From a virus: DNA of 35,529 nt. The DNA lies in IMG/VR virus record IMGVR_UViG_3300025030_000289, positions 1-35,529 of that record, one strand, 5' to 3'. The notes beneath the pieces are model-generated. The model worked only from the letters and a program-made list of their open reading frames with translations. It made no database searches and was not told the origin of the DNA. Made by a program: the position numbers and the translations under genes. Every line of letters begins with the position of its first letter. Position 1 is the first letter of the stretch. This document shows positions 13,020 to 20,008 of the stretch, one piece after another.

Positions 13020-13934
13020 TTGGAACAGATTACTTCAGAAAACTACGTTGAACACGCAATGACTACCGATTGCAAATACGACGCTGAGCTTTACGCTAGA
13101 ATGATTAAGTGCGCTAGACTTCAACATGCTGCGATGGGCCTTGCTACCGAAGCTGGCGAATTCGTCGATATGATCAAAAAACACATCTACTACGGAAAAG
13201 CTCTTGATGTAGTTAATGCGAAAGAAGAACTGAGCGATTGCTCGTGGTATATCGCTCTTGCATTAAATGAACTCAACACCACAATGAACGAAGTCTTAAC
13301 CCTCAACATCAACAAGCTGAAGCTGCGCTATCCTGCCAAGTTTAGCTCTGAGGATGCTATTAATCGTGATGTTGTTGCTGAGAGGGAGTTATTGGAGCGG
13401 AAGGTTGAATGGCTTACAGGCGATGGTGTTGACTTTAAACCAGGAATCTTTCTCAGCGCGAATGAGTCAGGTGAACCTTCCTTTCCGCAAACCGCTAACG
13501 AAATCGGGCTTAAACTTGCCGACGATATTATTGATGCTGCTAAAGATAGCAAGCGAGTATTGCCCACAAGTAATCGACAGTACAAAGGTATTCGCACAGC
13601 CGAATGGCTTGAATTTGCTTATAAGGTAGCTGATCATATTGAAAACTATACGATCCCTCAGTACGGAGATAAGGGTAAAGACCAAGCTACTGATTGGAGT
13701 ATTGACCATTGTATTGAGCAAACTAAGAAGTACGCTAACCGCTTCGGCAAGAATCAGCGCCCTGGACAAGAAATGTTGGACTTTATGAAAGGGTGTCACT
13801 ATCTTCAGTTGGCGGCTACTAAGTTTGTTGAGGCGCAAGAAAGCATTTGTAATAGTTGTGTTACAGCTTGTCCTATTGACAATACTGGTAAATATTTAGA
13901 CAAATGTGTTAGCTATCAAGGAGCGATGAAATGA
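13020..13934 (+). CDS. MazG-like pyrophosphohydrolase domain fused to a conserved phage domain, 304 aa
   Basis: Residues about 25-110 carry the all-alpha NTP-pyrophosphohydrolase signature: LATEAGEFVDMIKKHIYYGK (E-x2-E, D) followed by NAKEELSDCSWYIALALNEL (EE-x2-D). Such enzymes hydrolyse nucleoside triphosphates and can lower alarmone or modify nucleotide pools. The C-terminal half (TAEWLEFAYKVADHIENYTI; DQATDWSIDHCIEQTKKYAN; RPGQEMLDFMKGCHYLQLAA) resembles another conserved phage domain of unknown role. The start is TTG at 13020 after AAGGAGAACTAAAC; the previous stop leaves no earlier option. It overlaps thyX by 4 bp, supporting a nucleotide-metabolism role. Confidence 0.82.
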   Translation: MEQITSENYVEHAMTTDCKYDAELYARMIKCARLQHAAMGLATEAGEFVDMIKKHIYYGKALDVVNAKEELSDCSWYIALALNELNTTMNEVLTLNINKLKLRYPAKFSSEDAINRDVVAERELLERKVEWLTGDGVDFKPGIFLSANESGEPSFPQTANEIGLKLADDIIDAAKDSKRVLPTSNRQYKGIRTAEWLEFAYKVADHIENYTIPQYGDKGKDQATDWSIDHCIEQTKKYANRFGKNQRPGQEMLDFMKGCHYLQLAATKFVEAQESICNSCVTACPIDNTGKYLDKCVSYQGAMK

Positions 13935-14572
13935 AACTAATCAAGCCGTCTGCTGAAATCCTTCACATTAACACCGAAGCACTTGCTCTTATCGAAAAAG
14001 CGGGAAGGGTGTGTTACAAGTCAGAAGATAAGATTACTGAAGACTCAGCACCGAAGTTTGCTGAAATGATCCTGAAGCGCGGTCATGAATCAGTTATTGA
14101 GCACGTATCTGCAACGGTAAAGTTTATTTGTGATCGTGGTGTTAGTCATGAAATAGTTCGCCATAGGATTGCGTCTTACTCTCAGGAAAGCACAAGGTAC
14201 TGCGATTATGAAGGAGGTCATGTTTGCTTCATAATTCCATTGTGGGTAGACATAGAAGAAGGTATTTATGATTATAAGAGTAATCCTGCAACTGACGTAG
14301 GTTCAGGTCAATGGTTTCAATCTATGATTAATTCGGAACTCAGATACAAAGCTCTTCGTGAACGTGCTTGGCGTCCTGAACAAGCTCGCTCTGTGCTCCC
14401 GAACTCGCTCAAAACGGAAATTGTTATGACGGCAAACTTACGCGAGTTTAGGCATTTCTTCAAGCTACGCACAGCTTCTGCGGCTCACCCTCAAATGGTA
14501 GAAGTTGCTAAACCCTTGCTTGCTGAATTCAAGAACCACATTCCTATTCTGTTTGACGACATCAACCCTTAA
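13931..14572 (+). CDS. thyX: FAD-dependent thymidylate synthase ThyX, 213 aa
   Basis: The ThyX signature RHR-x3-S-x4-S-x-R is exact at about residues 77-89 (RHRIASYSQESTR), preceded by HESVIEHVSATVKFICDRG and followed by the RSVLPNSLKTEIVMTANLRE and FRHFFKLRTA segments. ThyX methylates dUMP to dTMP using methylene-tetrahydrofolate and NADPH through FAD, and forms tetramers. Length is normal for the family. ATG 13931 follows CAAGGAGCGATGAA, overlapping the MazG-like gene. Confidence 0.97.
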   Translation: MKLIKPSAEILHINTEALALIEKAGRVCYKSEDKITEDSAPKFAEMILKRGHESVIEHVSATVKFICDRGVSHEIVRHRIASYSQESTRYCDYEGGHVCFIIPLWVDIEEGIYDYKSNPATDVGSGQWFQSMINSELRYKALRERAWRPEQARSVLPNSLKTEIVMTANLREFRHFFKLRTASAAHPQMVEVAKPLLAEFKNHIPILFDDINP

Positions 14573-14594
14573 GTAAAAGTAATGTGCAAATCCC

Positions 14595-14623
14595 TTGACT
14601 CTCTGAATTAACTTCTGTATAAG
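14595..14623 (+). promoter_or_regulatory. Sigma70-like promoter ahead of the ligase genes
   Basis: TTGACT at 14595-14600, a 17-bp spacer and TATAAG at 14618-14623, 37 bp before the RNA ligase ATG. It shares the CCTTGACT context of other promoters in the window. Its -35 box is one arm of an inverted repeat (TTGACTC 14595-14601, GAGTCAA 14626-14632). Confidence 0.8.
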
Positions 14624-14632
14624 GTGAGTCAA
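14595..14632. repeat. Inverted repeat TTGACTC/GAGTCAA embracing the promoter
   Basis: Two exact 7-bp arms, 31 bp apart start to start, enclose the spacer and -10 box. Since one arm is the -35 element, this is more likely a DNA-binding (operator) arrangement than an RNA hairpin. Confidence 0.45.
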
Positions 14633-14660
14633 CCTAACTAAACAAAGGAGGTAAAGATAA

Positions 14661-15563
14661 ATGCTGCGTGCTTTCCCGAAGATATTTGCAATCGGAACTG
14701 ACTACATAAGGGATATTTTTAACGAAGAGGTTGAAGTAACTGAAAAGGTAGACGGTTCGCAATTTGCGTTCGGCAAGGTTAACGGTGAACTTTTTCTTCG
14801 CTCCAAAGGTGCTCAGCTTTACGTCGATAATCCTGAAAAGATGTTTCGTGAAGGAATTGACTATGTTTGTTCCATTCAAGACGAACTGCCTGACAATGTT
14901 TGCTTTTATGGCGAATACCTGAAATCTCCTAAGCATAACACTTTGAAATATAACCGCATTCCTAAGAACCATATTATTCTGTTTGGTGCGTCTTCTCCTG
15001 CTGGTGATTTGTTTGATCCTCAGTTCTATAACTACGCTGAAAAACTGAATCTTGAAGTAGTTCCACGTAAAACAATCAAAATTAATTCTCCTGACGAATT
15101 ACGCGAACTTCTTAACCAGGAATCTGTTTTGGGCGGCTGTCATGTTGAAGGTGTTGTAGTCAAGAATTACACGCGCCAATTTCTGCTAGGCGGTCAACCT
15201 ATGCCGCTTATGGCGGGTAAGTTTGTCTCTGAAGCGTTCAAGGAAGTTCATCGCAACCGTTGGGGAACAGAAGAGAAAGGTAGCAGTAAATGGGCTACGT
15301 TCTGTATGTCATTTAAAACGGAAGCTCGTTGGCACAAAGCAGTGCAACATTTGGCTGAAACTGGTGAGCTGGATAATTCACCTAAAGATATTGGTAAACT
15401 ATTGAAAGAAATTAACATTGATATTGAAACTGAAGAAAAGGAAGCTATTAAAGAGTTCCTTTGGAATCAGCACAAGCGCGATATCATGTCTTTGGCTACG
15501 AACGGTTTTCCTGAATGGTATAAGCAGCAGTTGTTGGAACGCAGCTTTGCGGAGGAAGTTTAA
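14661..15563 (+). CDS. RNA ligase (Rnl2/PF09414-type), 300 aa
   Basis: Nucleotidyltransferase motif I is VTEKVDGSQFAFG with the catalytic Lys at about 29; motif III-like FYGEYL and motif IV HVEGVVVKNY follow, and motif V is MAGKFVSEAFKE. Such ligases join RNA ends via an adenylated lysine. In T4, RNA ligase repairs tRNA cut by host anticodon nucleases; a similar defence-counter role is possible here. ATG 14661 follows AAAGGAGGTAAAGATAA. The DNA ligase gene follows with no gap, so both ligases are co-expressed from the promoter at 14595. Confidence 0.88.
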   Translation: MLRAFPKIFAIGTDYIRDIFNEEVEVTEKVDGSQFAFGKVNGELFLRSKGAQLYVDNPEKMFREGIDYVCSIQDELPDNVCFYGEYLKSPKHNTLKYNRIPKNHIILFGASSPAGDLFDPQFYNYAEKLNLEVVPRKTIKINSPDELRELLNQESVLGGCHVEGVVVKNYTRQFLLGGQPMPLMAGKFVSEAFKEVHRNRWGTEEKGSSKWATFCMSFKTEARWHKAVQHLAETGELDNSPKDIGKLLKEINIDIETEEKEAIKEFLWNQHKRDIMSLATNGFPEWYKQQLLERSFAEEV

Positions 15564-16712
15564 ATGACTGCTCCTGGCCAAGCTCAACTTCCCCAACACA
15601 AACCCGCAAGAGCTAAAAAGAAGCTTGACGATCCGGCAAACGTTCCCGATGGTCTTAATTGGGAAAACAAGATTGATGGTGAGCGGTTTAAGATTCATAC
15701 CTATCAGCCGTCGCAAGTGAGTTACGCTGGTTCGCTCTATCCTTTGCTTCATCGTTGTGACTCGCGCTGTATCAGTAAAGCAACTGATGCTTTCACCGAG
15801 AAATCAGACCGCATACCTCACCTTATGATCGCTGAAGGATTGCCTGAGAACAGCATTATTGATTGTGAGTTTGTGTCAACTGGCGATGAAATACGTGTTG
15901 AAGTTCCTGGTGTGTTCTATGACAAGCTCGCTGATCAACATCATCCCCATACAGCGTGGTTCAAACAGAATTATCAAGGTACTGTGCCGGTCTATCCTCA
16001 TGTAGCAATGACTTGCTCTGTTCTTGGCTCGCTTGCTGATGAAGCTATTCGCAAGCAGCAAGAAGCTAACGCTTGGGTTAAGGCTTATGCGTTTGATATG
16101 ATTCAGGAGTACGGTACTAGCATTAAGATGTACTCCCAAGATATTAGGCGCGAAGCATTAGCTAAGGCACTGCATGTAGTTGATCCGCGCTTAATTATGC
16201 TAATGCCACAATGGGAGAACCTAACCCCTGTTGAAGTTGAGCAACTTTTTTATCTGCTGACTGACGCCGAAGGTGAAGGGCTTATTGGCAAAGTAATGAG
16301 TGCTAAGTATGATGCAGCAACGAACTGGTACAAGCTGAAACGTTATTATCCGGTAGATTGCGTAATCACCGGAGATTACAAAGTAGGCGAAGAGGGCAAG
16401 ACCGGCAAGATGCTTGGAAAAGTTTCATCAATTTCTGTTGGTGTTTATGACAAAGGTGTGCTACACCACATCGGCTGGATGTCGGCAATCATGGACGGTG
16501 AGGACAACCTGATGACCCCTGAAGCGTTCTTGGCTTCCGGCTGGGTAGGTAGACCTGTAGAGGTCTTACATAACGGCGTGCAGAGCAAGCCTGACGCTCT
16601 CATAGGGTATTCTTTGCGGCATCCTAGGTTCCGGCGCTGGCGTGATGACAAGACGGCTACCGATTGCACCCTGGCTGCGCTGCTGGCTGAAATTAAGAAA
16701 GGTCAGGCATGA
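15564..16712 (+). CDS. ATP-dependent DNA ligase, 382 aa
   Basis: The adenylation motif is ENKIDGERF (catalytic Lys at 36), then IDCEFV, YAFDMIQEYG, EGEGLIGKV and WYKLKRYYPVD, in the standard order for ATP ligases. The C-terminal third (GDYKVGEEGKTGKMLGKVSS and following) resembles an OB-fold. It seals nicks in phage DNA, probably at Okazaki fragments. ATG 15564 comes directly after the RNA ligase stop with GGAGGAAGTTTAA as site. The stop overlaps the next ATG (ATGA-type). Confidence 0.93.
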   Translation: MTAPGQAQLPQHKPARAKKKLDDPANVPDGLNWENKIDGERFKIHTYQPSQVSYAGSLYPLLHRCDSRCISKATDAFTEKSDRIPHLMIAEGLPENSIIDCEFVSTGDEIRVEVPGVFYDKLADQHHPHTAWFKQNYQGTVPVYPHVAMTCSVLGSLADEAIRKQQEANAWVKAYAFDMIQEYGTSIKMYSQDIRREALAKALHVVDPRLIMLMPQWENLTPVEVEQLFYLLTDAEGEGLIGKVMSAKYDAATNWYKLKRYYPVDCVITGDYKVGEEGKTGKMLGKVSSISVGVYDKGVLHHIGWMSAIMDGEDNLMTPEAFLASGWVGRPVEVLHNGVQSKPDALIGYSLRHPRFRRWRDDKTATDCTLAALLAEIKKGQA

Positions 16713-16924
16713 AAGGTGAATGCGACATTTGCGGCAAAACCGATGTTTGGCTTGAGCCACTTACTGAAGCTTATCGAACAGAAGAAATTAAGGATGTTTG
16801 CGATTCCTGCTTGATGGAAGCAAACCGACATTTGAGCAAGCTTCAGGAAATGACAGCAAAGATGAACAAGACTTGGATGAAGCGATTCATGGAGTCTATG
16901 AAAGCTAAGTTCAAAGGAGCTTGA
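16709..16924 (+). CDS. Zinc-ribbon small protein, 71 aa
   Basis: Four cysteines in two C-x2-C knuckles: CDICGKTDVW near the start and VCDSCLMEA about 25 residues later, followed by a Lys/Met-rich amphipathic helix (MTAKMNKTWMKRFMESMKAK). The layout suggests one zinc ribbon plus a helical arm, possibly for protein or nucleic-acid binding. ATG 16709 overlaps the ligase stop. Confidence 0.75.
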   Translation: MKGECDICGKTDVWLEPLTEAYRTEEIKDVCDSCLMEANRHLSKLQEMTAKMNKTWMKRFMESMKAKFKGA

Positions 16925-16926
16925 CA

Positions 16927-17166
16927 ATGGAAGAACGAATTAAGCAACTTGAAGAGAATGTTAAACAACTTGTAACTAATCAGGAACTTCTTGTCGAAGC
17001 AATAAGAAGAACTATTGTTGACACAAACGAAGCGTTTAAACAGCTTATCAACAAGCTAGTTGAATGCAACGTAATAGCTCTAAAAGACGAAGGTCGTTAC
17101 GATGAAATGCTCAAGCTGTTTAATACCGATGAACCAAGTACCGAACACCAAGCAGACGATAGGTAG
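16927..17166 (+). CDS. Coiled-coil small protein, 79 aa
   Basis: ATG 16927 lies 8 bp behind AAGGAG and is preferred over a TTG at 16921, which would sit only 2 bp from it. The first 50 residues have heptad-like spacing (MEERIKQLEENVKQLVTNQE) typical of a coiled coil, then an acidic, unstructured tail (NTDEPSTEHQADDR). Role unknown. Confidence 0.7.
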   Translation: MEERIKQLEENVKQLVTNQELLVEAIRRTIVDTNEAFKQLINKLVECNVIALKDEGRYDEMLKLFNTDEPSTEHQADDR

Positions 17167-17248
17167 GATTATTACAGTTAAGGTTCAATGTCCTCGCTGT
17201 TTAAGGATTCGAACGGATTCCTGGTTTAAGCTCAAGGAGTATAAATGA
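17129..17248 (+). CDS. Possible CxxC microprotein, 39 aa
   Basis: A 39-codon frame beginning at ATG 17129 inside the previous gene ends in TGA overlapping the next ATG (ATGA). It contains VKVQCPRCLRIRTDSW, a lone zinc-knuckle half. It fills the gap 17,167-17,244 exactly and ends in the overlap style usual here, but its start has no good ribosome site. Confidence 0.45.
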   Translation: MNQVPNTKQTIGRIITVKVQCPRCLRIRTDSWFKLKEYK

Positions 17249-18087
17249 GTAACTTTCTAAGTCAAGTAACGCATACAACTGACGTGCAAACCGGTATGCG
17301 TATTGTGATTACAGGTCAAGAGGGCGTAGGCAAGTCAACCTTGGCTTGTAATGCACCAGGAGCTTTGCTTATTCCGCTCGAAACTGGATTTAGCGGTATA
17401 TCGGCAAACAAGATACCGATGCTGAAAAGCTATGATGATGTAATGGCTTTCTTGGCTGAAATACCAATTGCTGTTCAAAAGAAAACGTTTGGCTCTAAGA
17501 CGCTTGTTTTTGACAGTGCTACGGCGCTTGAGCGGTTGATTCACGATAAGACTTTGCAATCTGATCCAGGTTGGAAAGCAGGAAATCCAAAAGGGATTAC
17601 GATGGAATCAGCTCTAGGCGGTTATGGTAAAGCTTATGAGCGAGCAAATGAACTATGCGCTGCGTTTTTAATGGCTTGTGATGATATTGCCAACTACGGT
17701 TGCATTAACATTGTGCTAACTTGCCATGCATTTGCAAGTAAGGTTCTTGATCCTAGTGCCGGTGAATATAACACCTGGGATTTACTGTTGCATTCACCTA
17801 AGAATAACAAAACCTACGGAAAGCGCGAGATGGTGACCCAATGGGCTGATATTGTGGCGTTCCTTCATGAGCCATTGTTTGTGACAAAGAATAGTGAAAC
17901 ATTCAGTCAGGGTATTTCTGCAAACAAAGGTCGTATTCTTGGCCTTGAAAGAACTCCTGCTTATGTAGCTAAAAATAGGTTTGGAATTAAAGGTGAAATT
18001 CCGGTTGCTAAAGAGCAATGTTGGAATTACTTAGCGCAAGCAATTTACGCTAGTTCAGGTAGAGATATATTCAATCGGGAAGCATAA
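17245..18087 (+). CDS. Sak4-like RecA-fold ATPase (single-strand annealing/recombination), 280 aa
   Basis: The Walker A motif GQEGVGKST (24-32) follows a short N-terminal strand, and the hydrophobic strand TLVFDSAT (about 86-93) fits Walker B. The core length of about 280 residues and co-occurrence with a DUF669 ssDNA-binding type gene in the same operon match phage Sak4-type ATPases that assist annealing during recombination-dependent replication. ATG 17245 follows CAAGGAGTATAA. Confidence 0.82.
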   Translation: MSNFLSQVTHTTDVQTGMRIVITGQEGVGKSTLACNAPGALLIPLETGFSGISANKIPMLKSYDDVMAFLAEIPIAVQKKTFGSKTLVFDSATALERLIHDKTLQSDPGWKAGNPKGITMESALGGYGKAYERANELCAAFLMACDDIANYGCINIVLTCHAFASKVLDPSAGEYNTWDLLLHSPKNNKTYGKREMVTQWADIVAFLHEPLFVTKNSETFSQGISANKGRILGLERTPAYVAKNRFGIKGEIPVAKEQCWNYLAQAIYASSGRDIFNREA

Positions 18088-18090
18088 CTT

Positions 18091-18100
18091 TTACCCACAT
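18091..18100. repeat. TTACCCACAT copy of the dispersed word beside a ribosome site
   Basis: Located in the 29-bp gap after the Sak4-like gene, immediately 5' of TAAAGGAGG. Same placement as the copies at 360, 3351 and 20781. Confidence 0.5.
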
Positions 18101-18116
18101 TAAAGGAGGATTAAGG

Positions 18117-18320
18117 ATGAACACAGAATTTCGACTTGGTAGTATCGGCGCATTCTTCAAAGAGCTTATCGCACGCGGCGTAAATGAAAGATCGGCTAGA
18201 GCAATTGCTTTTAGCACCAAACGTATCAGAACCTCAAAGTATTCGCCGCACCAAAGCTTTAAGGAAATAGGTCGTAGAGCTAACCAGATTGCTAAAGGAA
18301 TGATTACAACAACCCATTAA
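18117..18320 (+). CDS. Unknown basic small protein, 67 aa
   Basis: ATG 18117 follows AAAGGAGGATTAAGG. The protein is strongly basic: FFKELIARGVNERSARAIAF, then TKRIRTSKYSPHQSFKEIGR. The first part could form a helix-turn-helix-like pair, so nucleic-acid binding is plausible. No family recognised. Confidence 0.7.
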   Translation: MNTEFRLGSIGAFFKELIARGVNERSARAIAFSTKRIRTSKYSPHQSFKEIGRRANQIAKGMITTTH

Positions 18321-18334
18321 CAAAGGAGAAATAA

Positions 18335-18493
18335 ATGGACGAAATTATCATTATAATTACAGGTAAACCTGGAAGCGGTAAGTCTTTGGCTCTTAGCTAT
18401 ATCACACTCGCTTTAATAGATAGCGGTAAGTTTGAAAATATAAACGTTGTTGAAGAACCTGACCACGTTCTTACTGCTAAGCTGAAAGTTTAA
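18335..18493 (+). CDS. Minimal P-loop microprotein, 52 aa
   Basis: ATG 18335 follows AAAGGAGAAATAA. It starts MDEIIIIITGKPGSGKSLAL, a textbook strand plus Walker A (G-x4-GKS), then one helix (LSYITLALIDSG) and a second strand (KFENINVVEEPD). It then stops at 52 aa, much shorter than any complete P-loop ATPase I know. Either it is a remnant of a larger NTPase or a true mini-NTP-binding protein. The stop is followed directly by the structured non-coding stretch. Confidence 0.7.
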   Translation: MDEIIIIITGKPGSGKSLALSYITLALIDSGKFENINVVEEPDHVLTAKLKV

Positions 18494-18494
18494 A

Positions 18495-18642
18495 CCCGCT
18501 AGAACACCTCCGTATAGAAAGGGTTAGAGTCTGAAACGTTCGCTGCGTTTTAGCGGGGCGCGTGATTTCCCTCCGCGCATTTTCCATCGGGCGGCGACGT
18601 GACGGATTGAACGCTTTGGGCCTGTACTTCGGTATCGAAGGC
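18495..18642 (+). ncRNA. Candidate structured RNA element in a gene-free stretch
   Basis: No start-to-stop gene fits 18,494-18,664, and this stretch is clearly richer in G+C than its surroundings. Paired elements: CCCGCTA 18495-18501 with TAGCGGG 18551-18557; inside it AAACG 18534-18538 with CGTTT 18546-18550; GCGCG 18558-18562 with CGCGC 18574-18578, stacked directly on the first closing stem; CTTCG 18627-18631 with CGAAG 18636-18640 around GTAT. The element ends just before the AAGGAG of the next gene, so it could be a small RNA, a 5' regulatory leader or a processed spacer. It does not match tRNA, and I recognise no known class. Confidence 0.45.
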
Positions 18643-18664
18643 TCTACTTTACAAGGAGAAGCAA

Positions 18665-18883
18665 ATGGAATTCGAAGAAATCAAGTTCATTGACGGTCAA
18701 ATCCTTTCGCTAAAGCCTGATGATATTGTTGTGCTTAGGATAAAAGGTCATTTGCGCGATGAACAGTATGAACGAATGAAAGAGAGTGTTAAAGCGGTTA
18801 TGTCCAACAAAGTGATGATTCTCGAAGATGATATGCAAATCTCAGTTCTTAGGATTGAGGAACTACTAAAGGAGGAAGGATGA
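18665..18883 (+). CDS. Conserved small phage protein, 72 aa
   Basis: ATG 18665 follows CAAGGAGAAGCAA. The core reads LKPDDIVVLRIKGHLRDEQY then KVMILEDDMQISVL, an alternating strand-helix-strand pattern also seen in other phage small proteins with LKPGD-x-VVL. Probably a compact beta-alpha-beta fold with unknown role. Stop TGA overlaps the next ATG. Confidence 0.75.
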   Translation: MEFEEIKFIDGQILSLKPDDIVVLRIKGHLRDEQYERMKESVKAVMSNKVMILEDDMQISVLRIEELLKEEG

Positions 18884-19023
18884 CAACCAAGCTGTTAGTT
18901 GCAAATCTAGTTTCTACTGTTGCGCTGTTGGGCGGCATTTACCTTGCGGCTACAGGCAAAGAAGGTTGGGGTTGGTGCTTTCTTATTGCTGTTATATGTC
19001 ACTGTTCACCATCGTCTAAATAA
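18880..19023 (+). CDS. Two-span membrane microprotein, 47 aa
   Basis: ATG 18880 follows AAAGGAGGAAGG and overlaps the preceding TGA. Two hydrophobic stretches, about 5-24 ([20 protein letters not shown]) and about 30-41 ([12 protein letters not shown]), are joined by TGKEG, giving a hairpin in the inner membrane. It directly precedes the acyl carrier protein gene. Function unknown. Confidence 0.6.
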   Translation: MTTKLLVANLVSTVALLGGIYLAATGKEGWGWCFLIAVICHCSPSSK

Positions 19024-19036
19024 AGGAGGAAACAAA

Positions 19037-19258
19037 ATGAGTATCGCAGAAAAAGTAAAGGAAATCATTTCAGATTGCATTGGCGTTGAAGAAGTAAAGA
19101 ACGATCAGACCTTTGAAGAACTTGGCGCTGATTCTTTGGACACAGTGGAACTAATTATGGAGATAGAGGAAGAGTTTGAAATTGATATTCCTGATGAAGA
19201 AGCTGAGAAGATCACTACTGTTCAGGACGCGATTGATTACGTTGTAGAGCACACCTAA
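19037..19258 (+). CDS. Acyl carrier protein, 73 aa
   Basis: It matches bacterial AcpP in length and pattern: helix 1 [15 protein letters not shown], the phosphopantetheine site [11 protein letters not shown] with Ser at 33, then [18 protein letters not shown] and VQDAIDYV. The serine would carry 4'-phosphopantetheine added by a host transferase, letting the protein hold acyl chains. ATG 19037 follows AAAGGAGGAAACAAA; longer upstream extensions lack a site. It is an uncommon phage cargo sitting between a membrane microprotein and the ssDNA-binding gene. Confidence 0.93.
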   Translation: MSIAEKVKEIISDCIGVEEVKNDQTFEELGADSLDTVELIMEIEEEFEIDIPDEEAEKITTVQDAIDYVVEHT

Positions 19259-19299
19259 CCACAAGCAGTATTACACCAAACAACAAGGAGTAATGAAAC

Positions 19300-19992
19300 A
19301 TGGCTCAACTACCGCAGAATTTTAACGCAGCACAGATTGCACCGCAGGGTAACAGTCAGCAGTTTCCCGTATCGCCGCCTGAAGGTTGGCCTGTAGTTAT
19401 TGTTGCTTCTGAAATGAAGCCTGTTAAAGATAAGCCGAATTGCGGCTATCTTGATCTTACCCTTCAGATCATCGAAGGTGAGCACACCGGCCAGCAGGGA
19501 CCGTATAGGCTTAACCTGTTCTCTGATAATGAGAAAGCTGTTGAAATTGCTTATCGTCAGCTTTCCGCTATTGCCCATGTAACCGGAGTAATGAACGCTG
19601 TTGACTCCGCACAGTATCATAACATTCCTTTTAGGGCTGTTGTTGGTCTTCAAAAGAAGAAAACGGCTGATGATCCGGATTATACTCAGGTTAATGGGGT
19701 TAAACATATTGACGGAAATGAACCGGGAAAAGGTTCTGCTTCGTCTAACGCAGCCCCCGCACCTCCCGCCCCGCCGCAGCAAGCGCCCCAGGCTCCCGTA
19801 CAGCCTGCCGCGCCTCAACAGGCGGCTCCTGCATGGGGTGGCGCTCCCGCAGCGGCTCAGGCGGCTCCTGCCGCTCCTGCTTGGGGTGGCGCTCCTGCCG
19901 CCGCAGCACCGGCACAGGCTCAACCGGCTTGGGCGGCACCGCAACCTGCCGCTGCCGCTGGTGCTCAGAATCCTCCTTGGGGCGCTAAGTAA
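19300..19992 (+). CDS. DUF669-type putative ssDNA-binding protein with Ala/Pro/Trp-rich tail, 230 aa
   Basis: Residues about 1-145 match phage DUF669 proteins: PPEGWPVVIVASEMKPVKDK, YLDLTLQIIEGEHTG, FSDNEKAVEIAYRQLSAIAH and FRAVVGLQKK. The family is usually encoded beside Sak4-like ATPases and is thought to bind ssDNA. The C-terminal third is low complexity, with near-repeats of the type PAWGGAPAA (about residues 176-205), and ends NPPWGAK. Such a tail may recruit partners, as the C-termini of SSBs do, though an acidic tip is missing. ATG 19300 follows AAGGAGTAATGAAAC. A terminator follows at once. Confidence 0.8.
   Translation: MAQLPQNFNAAQIAPQGNSQQFPVSPPEGWPVVIVASEMKPVKDKPNCGYLDLTLQIIEGEHTGQQGPYRLNLFSDNEKAVEIAYRQLSAIAHVTGVMNAVDSAQYHNIPFRAVVGLQKKKTADDPDYTQVNGVKHIDGNEPGKGSASSNAAPAPPAPPQQAPQAPVQPAAPQQAAPAWGGAPAAAQAAPAAPAWGGAPAAAAPAQAQPAWAAPQPAAAAGAQNPPWGAK
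19825..19935 (+). repeat. G+C-rich Ala/Pro/Trp coding repeats
   Basis: Imperfect in-frame repeats coding CxxTGGGGTGGCGCTCC-type units (PAWGGAPAA) occur about three times. Base composition is far richer in G+C than the rest of the window, a consequence of GCN and CCN codons. It is expected to be prone to slippage. Confidence 0.6.
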
Positions 19993-20008
19993 GGCTAGTA
20001 AAATCGGT

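Noticed and set aside
19309-19944. Long minus-strand frame (211 codons) and a plus-strand frame in another phase at 19601-20089
   Set aside because: Both are shadows of the G+C-rich DUF669-type gene, being Arg/Pro-rich and lacking ribosome sites.
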